A stretch of DNA of 60,773 nucleotides, from contig NMRA01000153.1 of NCBI GenBank assembly GCA_002633005.1, forward strand, positions 498,784 to 559,556. Reading direction: 5' to 3'. Numbering within the stretch: the first letter of the stretch is position 1; each line of letters starts with the position of its first letter. A model generated the notes under the pieces. That model searched no databases and was not told where the DNA came from. It was given only the letters and a program-made list of their open reading frames with translations. A program made the translations under genes and the position numbers. Source of the DNA: Phoronis australis. Taxonomy: Eukaryota; Phoronida; Phoronidae. This document shows, one piece after another, positions 28,001 to 38,609 of this stretch.

Positions 28001-28004
28001 CCAT
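10066..28004 (-). CDS. GNAS: Gs/Golf-type heterotrimeric G protein alpha subunit, 5' half (exons 1-5)
   Basis: This subunit couples receptors to adenylyl cyclase at the inner face of the plasma membrane. Exons are 27875-28004, 27657-27729, 15685-15739, 11322-11441 and 10066-10158. All junctions keep frame, with donors GTAGGT, GTAAGT, GTAAGC and GTAAAT. Exon 1 starts MGC, with Cys3 the usual palmitoylation site, and carries the beta-gamma-binding helix ending ATHRLLLLG. Exon 2 holds the P-loop GAGESGKST. Exon 3 reads [14 protein letters not shown], exon 4 contains [20 protein letters not shown], and exon 5 contains [13 protein letters not shown], all helical-domain hallmarks of Gs/Golf. Introns measure 145 bp, 11.9 kb, 4.2 kb and 1.2 kb. 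About 157 residues are present against a usual 380. Switch regions, NKQD and the C-terminus are missing after the join at 10065. Exons 3-4 look slightly closer to Golf, but one invertebrate gene usually represents both. Confidence 0.9.
10806..11179. repeat. Perfect 34-bp tandem array, 11 copies
   Basis: The unit begins TCTGTGCAATTGGCATGGCC and continues for 14 more bases to TTTTGAC. All 11 units look identical and fill 374 bp exactly. The array lies in intron 4 of the Gs alpha gene, 143 bp past the exon 4 donor. As 34 is not divisible by 3, all frames are translated cyclically, giving fake long frames on the minus strand. Confidence 0.97.
11442..15684 (-). other. Gs alpha intron 3 with diverged repeats
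   Basis: Between exons 3 and 4. Two copies of a roughly 140-bp GATGAC-rich block lie at about 13840-13982 and 14005-14140, each ending GATAGGCTACAGTCT or a one-base variant. A dispersed block at 14800-14945 (ATGGCCGCCA, CATCTTGGATCC, AAATTTCATGATGATCGGAC) is related to 52545-52690. GGCGAAATTT-type ends at about 13808 and 14979 suggest an older inserted element of about 1.2 kb. Confidence 0.5.
16430..16555. mobile_element. Small fold-back MITE, family D
   Basis: It contains CTGGTTTTCAAAATCC, and again CTGGTTTTCAAGATCC. Its ends are inverted (ACAAGGGTCCTG on the left, GGAACCCCTGTAAATG on the right). Related copies lie at 29192-29287, 53061-53153 and, diverged, 53998-54068. It sits in Gs alpha intron 2. 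Confidence 0.55.
17700..17885. repeat. Degenerate 20-22 bp tandem repeat
   Basis: About eight diverged units close to TTTGAGTCCGTGAACGGTGT run in a row. Spacing is regular but copies differ at many positions, so the array is old. Confidence 0.55.
17886..21624. other. Intronic, no gene recognised
   Basis: Part of Gs alpha intron 2. A 20-bp direct duplication (ATCAAGAATAACATAAATCT) occurs at about 18730-18775, and a CTAAAAATAG decamer at 19509-19518. No exon was recognised. Confidence 0.4.
21625..21967. mobile_element. Possible MITE with CCACATTTACACA termini
   Basis: CCACATTTACACA at the left is matched, with one mismatch, by an inverted copy at 21955-21967. The interior includes imperfectly inverted AACTGATC and GATCAGTT blocks, as in fold-back MITEs. 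Confidence 0.4.
21968..26146. other. Intronic, no gene recognised
   Basis: Part of Gs alpha intron 2. The stretch 23110-23480 is rich in imperfect GGTTATAAC and GTTACAACTG-like copies but has no clean period. Confidence 0.4.
26147..26690 (+). repeat. Dispersed repeat family C, copy 1
   Basis: It aligns by eye in direct orientation with 54525-55070. Shared landmarks in order are ACATTGTCAGCATCATTAA, AGAAGAAC, GACGTATGAA, CAAATACTGAGTTGTCA and GGTGTTCTAATTTGACAG. Neither copy keeps an intact long frame. One copy lies in a Gs alpha intron and the other in an ARPC3 intron. Confidence 0.7.
26691..27656. other. Intronic, no gene recognised
   Basis: 3' part of the region next to Gs alpha exon 2. 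A short palindrome (TTTGAGAACC and GGTTCTCAAA) lies at about 27469-27530. Confidence 0.4.
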
Positions 28005-28277
28005 GTTTTTGAGGTAAGACAGACACCACAGGTGTTGAATGAGCGGGTAATTTCCCGCGCCGACAACAAGTTTCCCTCCTGAAAATTCTCGGACAGGCTA
28101 CAATAGAGATCTAAAACGTTGATATTGTATAATCCAATGTTAGCTGGGCTTGACAATCCCCGCAAAAGACCAGTTTTCCCGAGGTAACTTCATCAAAACG
28201 GAAACGATCTCAGCTCTCGGCAACCATTACACATCAACTTGACAGCCTGGGTGGGGTTACAATGCATTGTGGGCAAG

Positions 28278-28285
28278 TCTCGCGA
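28278..28285. promoter_or_regulatory. TCTCGCGA motif upstream of Gs alpha exon 1
   Basis: The octamer lies 274 bp upstream of the Gs alpha start codon. It is the core of the TCTCGCGAGA element known from many TATA-less animal promoters. The adjoining TGCATTGTGGGC also fits a CpG-type promoter. The role is inferred. Confidence 0.4.
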
Positions 28286-30195
28286 TGACTTTCGAGACAA
28301 TGCCTACGTCACTCAAAGTATTTATTCCGCGGGAAAACAATTTTGTTCGCGGAGTAGACGACTATATACAAAACGCCAATGTAAATAGCGCTAATAGCTC
28401 GATACACCCGTATAGAAATTTTCCAATGCTTAGACTTCAAACAAAAGATTTTCCCAGGAGATTAGAGTCTAGCTAAAAAATGTCAGTATAGTGAAGATGG
28501 CATGAGCTGCAGGCATTCACGGTGTGGCAGCAGCCGCACGTCACGATTACTTTTTAACATCATTTACCAAAACAATTAGAAAGGACTAAATACAAATGGA
28601 AAGTTGCCCGTTACGTTTTGTTATCTGAAACTTACATAAAAGTTACAAAACATGCTTGCACAGGCAAGCAAACGGAGGAATGTTATCAAACGGGGTCGGG
28701 CCCCGATTCAGTCCCGCTGAAAAAAATCACTTCTAATCTTTCTCAACATGAAAAAATATTATTACCAGTGCTACTGTTCATTTGAATACGCATATATATA
28801 TATATATTTGGTTTAAATCGATAGTGCCTCCAACGTGCCTTCGTATTTCGCATAAGTCCTAAATTATAGTTGAAAAAAATAACTCGATCAGGTAATTATT
28901 GTTCAAACGAAAATAACGATGGAGGTTGGGGTAGCATTTGACCACGTTTGCTTTTTTCATCGTCTTTTGAGGACATTTTCGTTTATGTGAAAAAATTACA
29001 CAGACGCCTTTTGTCAGCATGATAATCGCGGGAAGGAGTCATGGAAAAGGCGGGAAGCCTCATGGCCATGCTGGGCTTCTGGGGCCCCACGTGATTTTCT
29101 TAATTCTGAAAGGGTTTCATTTATATGTAAATCGCGTGACCGACGGCCTCATCTGCATCAATATATCCATTCACCGTCGTTTGTCAGAGTCAATAGTCGT
29201 GTACAAGGGTCTCGGATTTTGCCCTTTCTGATTGAGCAGAGATAACTGGTTTACAAAATCCGAGACCCGCCCTTGTGAGTGACTATTTCACGTTTCGTGA
29301 TAGGTAACTGAAGGGGTTGTATGCCAAAAGGTAGAAATGATTCTTCCCGTAGCCTTATCCAAATGTAAATATGAAAGCTTTCGCTAGGACTCAAAAGGCG
29401 CTCACAAACAAATGTCTAAGGCCAAGAGGGTACTCTCATTCCACAACCACGGACTTCGGTGTGTATGTCTGACTGCAATACCAGCAAAGAAGGGCACTAA
29501 TTTCATACGGTCAGTTTTGATTGAGAGAAGAAATCTGAATGGAAACATTTTCGCCAGATCACCACGAAATTGGTCAACTTTTGGGAACAAATGATGAGTT
29601 CTGTCAAAACATTCGTTAGAAAAAAATTATAATGTGGTAACATTTTGAGGAGCCATGATGTTACGAGAAAGATAATTTTGTGTGCCAAAAATCAGATTGC
29701 CGGCCCATGGAAGCACAGCCGACCAAAAATGAGTCATCATGACACAGGACCCGCCGCGGAACGCCGCCTAGTAACGACCCCTCGGTGGTCCACTGCTCTT
29801 TGTCGGAGGGCGGTCATTACGGATGATAAGAGAGTGACAATGACCTCTCACTATTCTACAGCTTATTCACAGGGGCGCTCATCACGGACGAGGCCACAAA
29901 CCTACAAAAAATATTCATTCAACAAGCTCTCGGCACTTGCACAGTATAAGCTCGCAATGGTAAATGTCTATGTATCAGTGATCGCCCTACACTTCAACTG
30001 GACCCACCACCTTCCAAACATTCATTTCAATATTGCCTGAATCCAAAGAAGTATTATAGAAATCATTATAGTGGCACAGAACGACGCCCAATATACATAA
30101 TGAAGTTGAGACGGCCGGAGAATACGAAAAGATAACGAAGAAATAAAAGTTATGAATTCGTTTTATTCATTACTATTATACCAAAAGTTGCTGCC
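28286..30195. other. Intergenic or upstream intron; small repeats only
   Basis: Contains a (TA)n run at about 28793-28808 and a family D fold-back element at 29192-29287, whose ends are AGGGTCTCGGATTTTG and CAAAATCCGAGACCC. No exon recognised. Confidence 0.45.
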
Positions 30196-30470
30196 TTAAA
30201 GGATCGATAAGGCAACCTTTTTTCGTGTCATTTTTAGAAAAGTACGGTTCGTTGATTATCCAAGACATATTTTCCATTTAATTATAGCTTCCTCTAATTT
30301 TATCAACAAAGTCATGCCTTAGTCCGGAAGTGACGTTCAGGGAGTTAAGAATTTCCCGCCATTTTGTTTTCATGTAGTCTGAATGTACGAGCTGTCGAGT
30401 CAGTCATTGTTTTACTTAGGTTGTGATAAGTTCGGTCGTCGTTTTGCGTTTGTTTTCCGATTCAGTCAAC

Positions 30471-30644
30471 ATGCTGCAGGGTTGCTGCGTACCGGGGTGT
30501 ACTCATTATCGTCTCACGCGCACTTTGGGCATGCCATTTTATCGCTTTCCGAAAGATTACAGTACGTTCCGCCGTACCTGGCTCGTTCGTGTGAACAACA
30601 CAGCGTTACCGTCCACGCAACGTACAACCTGTGGCAACGCCTGA
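30471..30644 (+). pseudogene. THAP zinc-finger domain fragment of a transposon protein
   Basis: The frame starts MLQGCCVPGC and continues to FYRFPKD and a conserved Trp (RRTWLVRV). These match the start, the FPKD motif and the first Trp of THAP (C2CH) DNA-binding domains. The later Cys-x2-His pair is missing in this frame, which stops after 57 residues. An overlapping frame continues with a Ser/Pro-rich tail to 30898, so a frameshift is likely. It lies inside the Kolobok-like element, and in such elements THAP domains bind transposon ends. Confidence 0.6.
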
Positions 30645-31045
30645 AAAAGGGTGCCATACTGTCGCTATTTCCAGCACGGTGCCCCGTCTCCACCCCCGAG
30701 AAGTGCATTTTTAAGCGAGTAGCCTCGCCAGCTGGGGCCTCTACAGTGACTGGAGGCCCTTCATCTACTGTCGCCCGTGCCTCCAAACGTACCCCAGAGC
30801 GTGCAATTCCGGGAATTAGCAGCGATTCGCCCTGTGCTGGTGTTGTCAACAGCCCAAAGCCTGTAAGCAGCCCTGCAGCGAGTAGTGTGAGTGAATAAAG
30901 GCCAGGCTCGACACGCAGTCCAGTGATCAGGTCGGTGAGCCAAACTTTGATAAGTTTATTGTGGACCTGACTAAAGTATCGGAGCTAGAAGGTGCCCGGT
31001 GTGTGGTGAAGGAGCCACACGTCGGGATGTAAGCGGTTTGTGTGC

Positions 31046-31327
31046 TCAGGTCACCATCCAGTGGGAACAACATTTGTATTTCATTGAGGTCGGCATAACA
31101 GTGCACACCGTGCACTTGCACCAAGACAACCCACCACGTCTGTCCTCAGTATCTGCCTCATCCCTCTCAACAACTGTCTGCGCATATTCTGCCTCAATAT
31201 ACTTGGGCTCAAACATATATCCATTCACTGACTGTTCGTGAGAAAATTCCTCCTCACCACTGCTATGAACAATGTCTCCGTCACTCACGTCACTGTGTCT
31301 GTGATATGGGTTTCCGACTCCAGTCAT
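31046..31327 (-). CDS. P2X7-tail-like cysteine-rich protein fragment, transposon-borne
   Basis: A 93-residue minus-strand frame with an acidic N-terminal half (SDVSDGDIVHSSGEEEF), then YMFEP, then the motif WCKCTVCTVMPTSMKYKCC. The WCxCxxCxxMPT...CC pattern is that of the zinc-binding cytoplasmic tail domain of P2X7 receptors. This domain also occurs alone in many proteins predicted from invertebrate genomes. It lacks everything else of a P2X channel. The frame stops soon after the CC pair, so the full domain is not present. It lies antisense to the THAP frame and inside the same inverted repeats, so it is cargo or part of the element, not a host receptor gene. Confidence 0.55.
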   Translation of the reverse strand: MTGVGNPYHRHSDVSDGDIVHSSGEEEFSHEQSVNGYMFEPKYIEAEYAQTVVERDEADTEDRRGGLSWCKCTVCTVMPTSMKYKCCSHWMVT

Positions 31328-31817
31328 TTTCAGGCTACTACAAACTAAAAGATTCGTGAATCCTTCGTAAATGAATTCTCTAACAATCTAGGTTGTCGTA
31401 GAATACTCGTCGATGGCAAGTTGTGACAATTTTAGGACACCAACACAAAAACAACAGTAGAACAGATCTTCACAGTAAACTCGAACGCACTAGAAACAAA
31501 ATGGCGGGAAATTCTTAACCCCTTAAACGTCACTTCCGTAGTAGTGCATGACTAATTAATAAAATTACAGAGAGACGTAATTAAAACATATGTCTGGGAT
31601 AATCAACGAACCGTATTTTTTACTAAAAATGACATGAAAAAAGTTTGCCCTCCCCTTTAAGAATCGTTCATCCAAGTCTTTTCTAGATTTTGCCTTAGTA
31701 GTCTTGAACGGTTCTCGCATGAACGCAAAAAATGTCGTAACTATAAATTTTATTCACTCAAATTTAATAAATTTTGCAGAAAAAAAGAAAATATTTCGAA
31801 AAATCCATAAGACTCAC

Positions 31818-32205
31818 ATGAACGGTTTCCGCCACAGCCTCCGGAGATCACAGGTGCATTGTCTAGTTTGAGACTGCCACAACTATGGTCTATTTTCACG
31901 AGTGGACATGAGCCGACAAAAACATATGTAACGTTTTTCGTAAGGGTTATCGGAATTGCTTCTTGTAAGACAAAATGTCGATTCATGCGTCGGCAACAAA
32001 GGTGGCAACCGAGCAGGAAATCTTTTTCTGACGACCTCAGCGAAGGGAAGAAACATGGTGGCATCAGAAGAGGGCGAAAATTGTCACAACAGCCATGCAC
32101 ACATCCCGATACATTCACATTTCTGTGGGCGTGTTCTAGGATTTCATTGCAAAAAATCCCAGGTTCGTAGTTGGTCAAGTAATGGCAACCTACAAATGCA
32201 GCCAT
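31818..32205 (-). CDS. Candidate cysteine-rich first exon, unidentified
   Basis: The minus-strand frame starts MAAFVGCHYL at 32205 and runs 129 codons to a good donor, CAT|GTGAGT, after 31818; the frame itself stays open to 31750. Cysteines are frequent and paired (CVHGCC, GCHLCC, GSCP, GGCGGNRSC). There is no obvious signal peptide. A 150-codon open frame is long for this AT-rich sequence, but I do not recognise the family. If spliced, the exon ends in phase 1, which happens to fit Gs alpha exon 2. It may equally be a transposon remnant or chance. Confidence 0.3.
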
Positions 32206-33296
32206 ACTAACATAAATAAATTTGGTTTTCGTAATGTTTCTTTTTTGTTAACAATCTAAAAATAGGTGAAAAATATATTATTTACGAAGAATTAGGGCCC
32301 ACGCTCGTTCGATTCAATATTTGTTATTTTCCGTACGGCTTTATAACGTCAATTGGTCAAAATCACATTCCTTGTTAATGCTAATTTATATTAATTCAGT
32401 TCAAGCTCTGTCCGATCCCACCGAGGTGAGTTCTCGAGAAATTTGACACCACTAGCTGAATGGATTCGAACCGACTACGTAAACAATACGAGTAACAACC
32501 GAATGCATGCACTGAGATAGTGGGTGCTCTAGCCCCATCGCCAGCCCCCTATGGTGCTCTGCCCATGCAATGGACGGTACCACATTCAATGGAGATTATG
32601 GCCAGCGTTATACAACTTTATTGACGAATTCCTGTAAAAATACAATCAAAACCCTTAGTTAAGAATTGAAGCATTACGTCATTGTTTTCGTCCCGAACCC
32701 TAAAAAAAGCTCAACAAATGTAGTTAAAATTGTGAATTAGCTTGAAATTCAGGTGACGTAATATTACTTTCACAACAGAACCATACGCTCAGAAAATCCA
32801 TGTTATCAGAACCAAAGAATATCATTAAAAAGAAACGAATCGATCACGTGACAATCGTTTCAGTTCACCCAGATGGCAAAGCATAACAAAAACATTGAAG
32901 TCAGCCTACAAATGTAACACTACGTGGGAGGACTCGACTCGGCTTTACTAAGACAACGATGGGCCACCGAGGATAGAAATGACTACGGTAATACACAGCA
33001 GAGATTTTCACTCGAAGCATAACATTTTGCAAGAGTGGTCACCGCATGTTGCCACAGTCACCAAAATATGACGCCTACTCACTTTGAACTCTCTGGAACA
33101 GCATCGTTTTTTGCTAAAATTTAACCGTTCTGTTGTTTTTACTCATATCTCGGTGTGCGTAGCTCTTAGACAGTAGGCATTCTTCCTTCTCATTAGTGTC
33201 AGTTAATCATTAAATAGACATTATTGACGAGTAAAATGATTTTCTGAGATCAGCCTCAAACCTGCAATCACCGCGGTTGCAGTTTTACGCTCTGCT
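32206..33296. other. No gene recognised
   Basis: Non-coding sequence. A block of about 35 bp ending CCTATGGTGCTCTGCCCATG (about 32540-32570) recurs at about 59330-59361, indicating a small dispersed repeat. Confidence 0.4.
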
Positions 33297-33375
33297 GGTG
33301 GAGTCCACACGATAAATGGCATAGTATTTGGTGGAGTCCACACTATAAATGGCAGAGTATTTGGTGGAGTCCACA
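33297..33375. repeat. 33-bp tandem repeat, 2.4 copies
   Basis: Units start GGTGGAGTCCACA at 33297, 33330 and 33363, differing at two positions (ACGATAAATGGCATAG against ACTATAAATGGCAGAG). Confidence 0.85.
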
Positions 33376-33505
33376 TGAGTATTTTTTACATTTAAATGGT
33401 AAAGTCACCGACCTTGATTTCAGCGGATGTCTGCCAGGGCAAAAGCGAGAATTGTCAATTTGCAAAACAGTCAAAATAATACAGATTTTATTTTTTTATA
33501 GCTCT

Positions 33506-33849
33506 GGGGCCCGTTCCAAGAAATTGATTAAGTTCATTTTTGGCTTAAATGTAAGATTTGTCTTAACTTCCAAACTTTGAAACATCCTCATCCTGTAAGA
33601 TAGTCACAATTAAGACGAAACTTATATCAAAACTTAAGTCAAACTTTAAACCTCTTTCTTGAAACAGTATTGAAATAAATTTAAAATTAATCTTAAAGTT
33701 TAGTATTTGTCTCAGCTAAGTCAATATTGTTTAGTCTAACTTAAGATCTCTTTCTTAAAACAGTCTTGAAATAAATTTAAGTTTAATCTTGAAATTTACT
33801 AAAATTTAGTATTTGACTTAGCTAAGTCAGTTTTGTTGGAACGGGCCCC
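33506..33849. mobile_element. Fold-back MITE, GGGGCCCGTTCCA termini
   Basis: Starts GGGGCCCGTTCCAAGAAATT and ends in the inverted form AACGGGCCCC. The arms consist of TTAAG, TAAGTC and AAATTTAA blocks that are largely self-complementary, so the whole element could form one long hairpin. A second copy lies at 41272-41507, and a diverged relative possibly at 47210-47496. Confidence 0.75.
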
Positions 33850-35450
33850 TAGCCAAAATTAATAACTTCAAGAAATCCATCCCATCCAACGATAATCACA
33901 AAAATGTGTTTTTCGGCCGTAAAACCAATAACATTCCTTTAATGTACTGTTTTCTTCTTACGAACTATGTTCAATTTCTCGTAGACCGCAACGCAGTTCT
34001 TACGAAGCCGACTCTTTTATCAGAGAGAAAGAAAAAGGTTACACGTGTTCTGTTATGTGTGATTTGTTATTAGTTTCCATGAAGTCGAATAGGATGTGCA
34101 TAACTATACCACGTGACAAAAAACCTAGTTCGTAGTACCCAGTACTGTATTGTTGTTTACGTATAAAGAACTAAAAGCTGGGTGGAGTTCAGAATCTGTC
34201 TCGCGGCTACTGAGAAAAATTACCCAAAATCACGTGTTCTCATTTAAAAACACGGCAATATCTCACGTAATCTCGCGAAGTCGTGCTTTTTAGCGAGATC
34301 CTAGCGCAACTAAACTCTACCCTAATGAGGAAATAGCACTGTTAGCGAAAAATTCCCTTGCGGGCCGCGACGGAGAGAGATTATTCGCCCATTTTCTATT
34401 CACCCACTCTAGGTTCGTACTAGTAACTAATAGCATCGTTATTTCTGCAACATCTTTCACGGTGACAAGTCCATGAAAACGGCCACAACTCCGTTAAACT
34501 CATTGTGTCGCGTATCGTGAACCAGACCACATATCACTCACCTGGCGTATGAAAAACACCTACCGAGAAAACCGGTAGCGCCATCTATTTGTTCTTGCTT
34601 AAGTTGAACAATAAGGGGAAACGGTAAAACTGGCGTCATAGTGATAAGAAATAGCTACAAGTAAGGAACTGATAAAACTACTTTTCAGTTTCGGTATCAC
34701 TACTACTGGCAATTTTGTGGATATTGTCCACATATGAAATGCATATTTGGCTTCATACGTAAAATAATCGATTTTCCGTATTTTCACATAAATTATTCGC
34801 TACAAAACAACTAGAAATGCGCGCACTTCAAAACTGTTGTTCTTTTTACACGCTGGGGCAATCTAGGCTACCGTGAAAGACCAGTTAATGGCCAAACCAT
34901 ATTACTCGTGTTTAGCTTCGGTCCATTACAAACAAACAGACAATGTCATCATTGATCCAGTGTCTCATTTGACGTCAGTAAGAAAATCAAACACTGCAAT
35001 GAATGTTTTCAGTTGTCAAGAAAGGTCGTGTAAACCAACAGGTTTCTTGGTTGAAGTGTTTTGCTTTTATGAACACAGAAAGTGCTGTAAATCCCAATAG
35101 CATATACTATATGAGCGACTACCACGTCATGCTGCAGGAACACGCGGAGGATGACTTTACACGAAGCACGAGAGTGTCTGAGTTTGAGTACTAAGAGAAT
35201 GGGTGTGATGAACATTACTTCACTTATGAATGTTTTTCCTAAGCTTGGTTTCAAGGCAACAACTTCATGCTTCAGAATTCAAATTGCGTCATTAAACCCG
35301 AGCGTTCTGTCAAAAAATCAATCAAACTTACCTACCGATATAAAATTGGTCTTATCTTGTGCCTCATTCAGTTTAGAAGTGATATTTAGGATTGCTCGGG
35401 AAGAACTGACATTTCGTTATTCCTTTAAACGCATTACTACTAAACTTAGT
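33850..35450. other. No gene recognised
   Basis: Contains ATCTCGCGA and AGCGAGAT around 34270-34300 but no supported exon on either strand. Frames at 34873-35522 lack family character. Confidence 0.4.
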
Positions 35451-35502
35451 CATCTTCATCATCATCGTCGTCGTCGTCGTCATCGTCATCATTATTATTA
35501 TA
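35451..35502. repeat. Trinucleotide repeat ATC/GTC/ATT
   Basis: An imperfect microsatellite of CATCAT, CGTCGT and ATTATT triplets. Confidence 0.9.
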
Positions 35503-35545
35503 CTACGTGGACGCAGCACTAGCTGTAAGAAGTGAGGAAACGACC

Positions 35546-35706
35546 CAGTGGCGGATTAAGAGGGGGGGGAGGCAAGGAGGCCATGCCCCCCTAAAATTCT
35601 CCCAGATTCCATTTGGCTGTTCGGGGGAATGTCTTACATGCAAAATCTTGGCTAATACCAATTGTTTGCCCTGCTCCCTCAACTCAAAATCTTGGATCCG
35701 CCCCTG
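35546..35706. mobile_element. Short GGCGGAT-family MITE
   Basis: Starts CAGTGGCGGATTAAGAGGGG and ends TTGGATCCGCCCCTG. It is the same family as 2387-3396. CGACC occurs on both sides of the element. Confidence 0.7.
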
Positions 35707-36833
35707 CGACCCCCCTCGGCTATACCTTGGTATAAGCGATCGGCTACAAGCAACCAAATGCTAAACAGCAGTCCCTCAGAAAGTCTGGATAAGGACTAAA
35801 GATGGGTGTTGTGCTTAACTTAGTTCCCTCTTCTTTTAACAAAACAGGAATTTTGTTTGTCACTATATACAAGAACGTTAATTTATTTAATTTAAAGGGT
35901 GCCCATGTTATCAGTGCAAGCGAGAACAGAATGCTGAACACGCCGCTTCGCTGAGCTCTAGCAGAAATCCAGTGCAAAACGATCACAAATAGCCATGTTC
36001 AAATCATGAACAATTTCGGACACTTATATGTGAATTTGCGTGATATTAAATTTGTGTTTATCGTAATGCCACGCAATTATGTTTCAAGGTGACGTTAATG
36101 TACTGATGAGTGATAAAATTTCTGAAATTGCTACCTGTGACGCATAATTTTGGGGCTTGGACTTCTTTTGAAAAACTGTGAGGTACGCACAGACGCACTA
36201 ATTAAAGTCGCTAGTACGCACATACTTCATGTATATCATGGGTGCGCACAATTGTGCTTGTATTTACACGGCAGAGTTGTTGTAGCCATTGAAAACTGAT
36301 ATGATCTTTTTTGTTTAGACGTCTCTAATACCTGCTTACAGCAACGAAAACAGAGAACTAATAATGAAAAAGGAAATGTCTCCAACGTCTGCGTCCAACA
36401 GTATTTTGCATTCTCTGATGTACCGTGCTATTTTTATTCCTCATTTATTTTCCATATGAAAGCATTCCACCTTCATTTTCCGAACCAATTCTTTCTACGT
36501 GTGTGATCATCTCGCTGTGAGAATTAATTACATACAGGTAAAAATATAGCCATTTATTGTAATGAACCAATGCTGCTAGTTGTGTCAGTATGATACTATT
36601 GATTTGAACACCTACCCTAAGATGTGTTCATAAAGGAAATAGAAGGCACAATTGTGAACATTTTTAGCCGGGTATATCACAGCATTTGCAGAACACAATT
36701 TGCTCGAACGTGACCCGTCTATAATGTCTTATGCGTGTCAGATCTGAGATATTTTTTGATAAAGATTTCATTCTATACTCTAATAAAACCAAAAGGAAAA
36801 AAAATCGCTACACTGAAAAGTGTATTTAGATTG
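35707..36833. other. No gene recognised
   Basis: AT-rich, without supported exons or clear repeats. Confidence 0.4.
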
Positions 36834-36995
36834 CAGGGGCGGATCCAGAATTTTTAAAAGGATGGTCGGATCAAGGATTTTTTTAAAAAGGGGGTTCCAA
36901 GTCAACAATTTGAAAATTCTAGATTCGATACCACTAAAATCAAGGGAAAAACTGAGAGGTCCAGATCCCCTTGACCCCACCCTGGATCCGCCAAT
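36834..36995. mobile_element. Short GGCGGATCC-family MITE
   Basis: Starts CAGGGGCGGATCCAGAATTT and ends CCTGGATCCGCC. The interior differs from the 35546 copy except near the ends. Confidence 0.65.
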
Positions 36996-38609
36996 ATATT
37001 GGGTTTGTTTAAGATCTAACAATTTTTCATCAGTTTTGTGAACGTTCAACATTGAATTTCCTTTCGCAAATGTTAACTTAATCCAGAAAACGCCAAGACA
37101 TCAACCAAGACCATGTGATCTGCGTCTGATGAAATCAGCGACGTGCAAATGTGTTGGCTCTAGCATGTACAAGTTTTTCAATGATATTCTCCAAATTACT
37201 TTAAAAATGTTTGCCTTATAGAGGCCATATTCAGGGGCGATTCAGATAATGATTAACAACTCAATAAATGACATCCCTCGCCAAGACGCTTTCCCGTCGT
37301 CATTTTGTCGACGATCACAAGTGTTCCAAATGCATGGTAGGCTTTTCAATTTCTATATGTGGGTGAACAGGAGAGGAACAAACTATTCCGTAGTCTTATT
37401 ACTAACGACGTTTACACGAAAGACACTGTGTGTTTTTTCAGGTATGGTCGATCATAAAAGATTTCTATGACATGCATTGTTCGTCATATTTGCTTTGCAC
37501 TTTCTAATGTAAACGGCTGACCTCAAAGTAGCGGCATTTTGAATTCATCACCGATGCCAACTACATATAAAAGAAAGCCTGCTCGTCAGCATTAATGGAC
37601 ATCAAATTACATAAATCAGATTGAGCAAGTTTCCCTTACGGCCTCAACATGATTTCAGTTTACAAAACAGTGGTCGATGTGAGGTATATCGAATAACCAA
37701 AAAGGTATACAAAGCTTACAATCAATTAAGAGCAATTGAGGACTCAGTCAAATACCTGTACCAATTTACTTGTACTTGGCCATACTTGTAAACTAAACGT
37801 TGTTACCGACTTCTATTGTACTAAGCTATATTCTTCTAAAACGGTGAACGTGTTAACCAAGAACTGCACAAAGATGGAGACCATATCGTACGATGTTACT
37901 ATAGATGTTACCTATGTTTGGCGTAAAATGTTCATGGATTGAAAGTATAAATCATTCAGAAAGATTGGCATTCTAAAAATATTTCTTGCACCGAGATTGA
38001 TTGCGACATGATACGTCTTATAACACAGCTGGACGTTCTTGTTACGTAGGCAAACAGGCAGTCATTTTGCCTGTTATTGAGAATAAACCAAGGATATCAA
38101 ATTTTTAACATAAATTGAAAAGAATAATTTGTCATCACCCAAATGAGTGTTAACATAACATACAGAATTAAACAAGCATGGCAATATATTTTCCTAATTC
38201 CGCTATGCTATGCTGCCAGCAAGCGCGCAATATTTGTAATTAATTTTCTAAAATGGCAATGGTATTTTATGCAGTAGCATATCGCTCTTTGACGGTAGTA
38301 TTGATTTTGATTTTGCTATACTGTATAGTGTTGTAGTTCAATCGACAATGGTGCCTTACAATAGAAAAGACCTGCTGAACGCAGACGTTTTCAGTTTTCA
38401 TGATCAAATCGTGACAAGGTAAACATACGGATGGGTTATCCAGAACGCCGAAGAAAAATTATGGAATCCCGGCGATAACAGAAAACAGAAAACTCGCTAT
38501 CAAATCACTAAGATAAGAACATGTCAAAAAGAGAAAATATGTCATTCAAGCTTTTGTCATCTTTAGAATCTTTAACACCAGTTGCTATTTTGTAAAAAAG
38601 TGTCCATAC
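36996..38609. other. No gene recognised
   Basis: I looked specifically for a P-loop exon (GAGESGKST) on the minus strand that could serve the first exon at 38610-38739, and saw none here or down to 28 kb. Confidence 0.45.

Larger units (their letters stand above)
30196..31660. mobile_element. Kolobok-like DNA transposon, non-autonomous, about 165-bp TIRs
   Basis: Ends read TTAAAGG...GGCAAC on the left and the inverted equivalent on the right, with TTAA at 30196-30199 and 31657-31660 as the target-site duplication. The inverted repeats extend about 165 bp, to the shared GGGAAATTCTTAA / TTAAGAATTTCCCGCC and ACAAAATGGCGGG blocks. Interior sequence codes for a THAP-type zinc finger on the plus strand and a WCxCxxC...CC protein on the minus strand. 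TTAA duplication plus THAP is the signature of the Kolobok superfamily. At about 1.46 kb it is too short for a full transposase. A lone copy of the TIR lies at 59611-59715. Confidence 0.75.

Noticed and set aside
35151-35522. 123-codon plus-strand frame ending in His/Arg repeats
   Set aside because: The 3' half is the ATC/GTC microsatellite and the rest has no family character.
28200-38609. A separate second Gs alpha gene using exon 1b
   Set aside because: No P-loop exon or other Gs exon was seen in this interval, so an independent gene is not supported here, though distant exons cannot be excluded.
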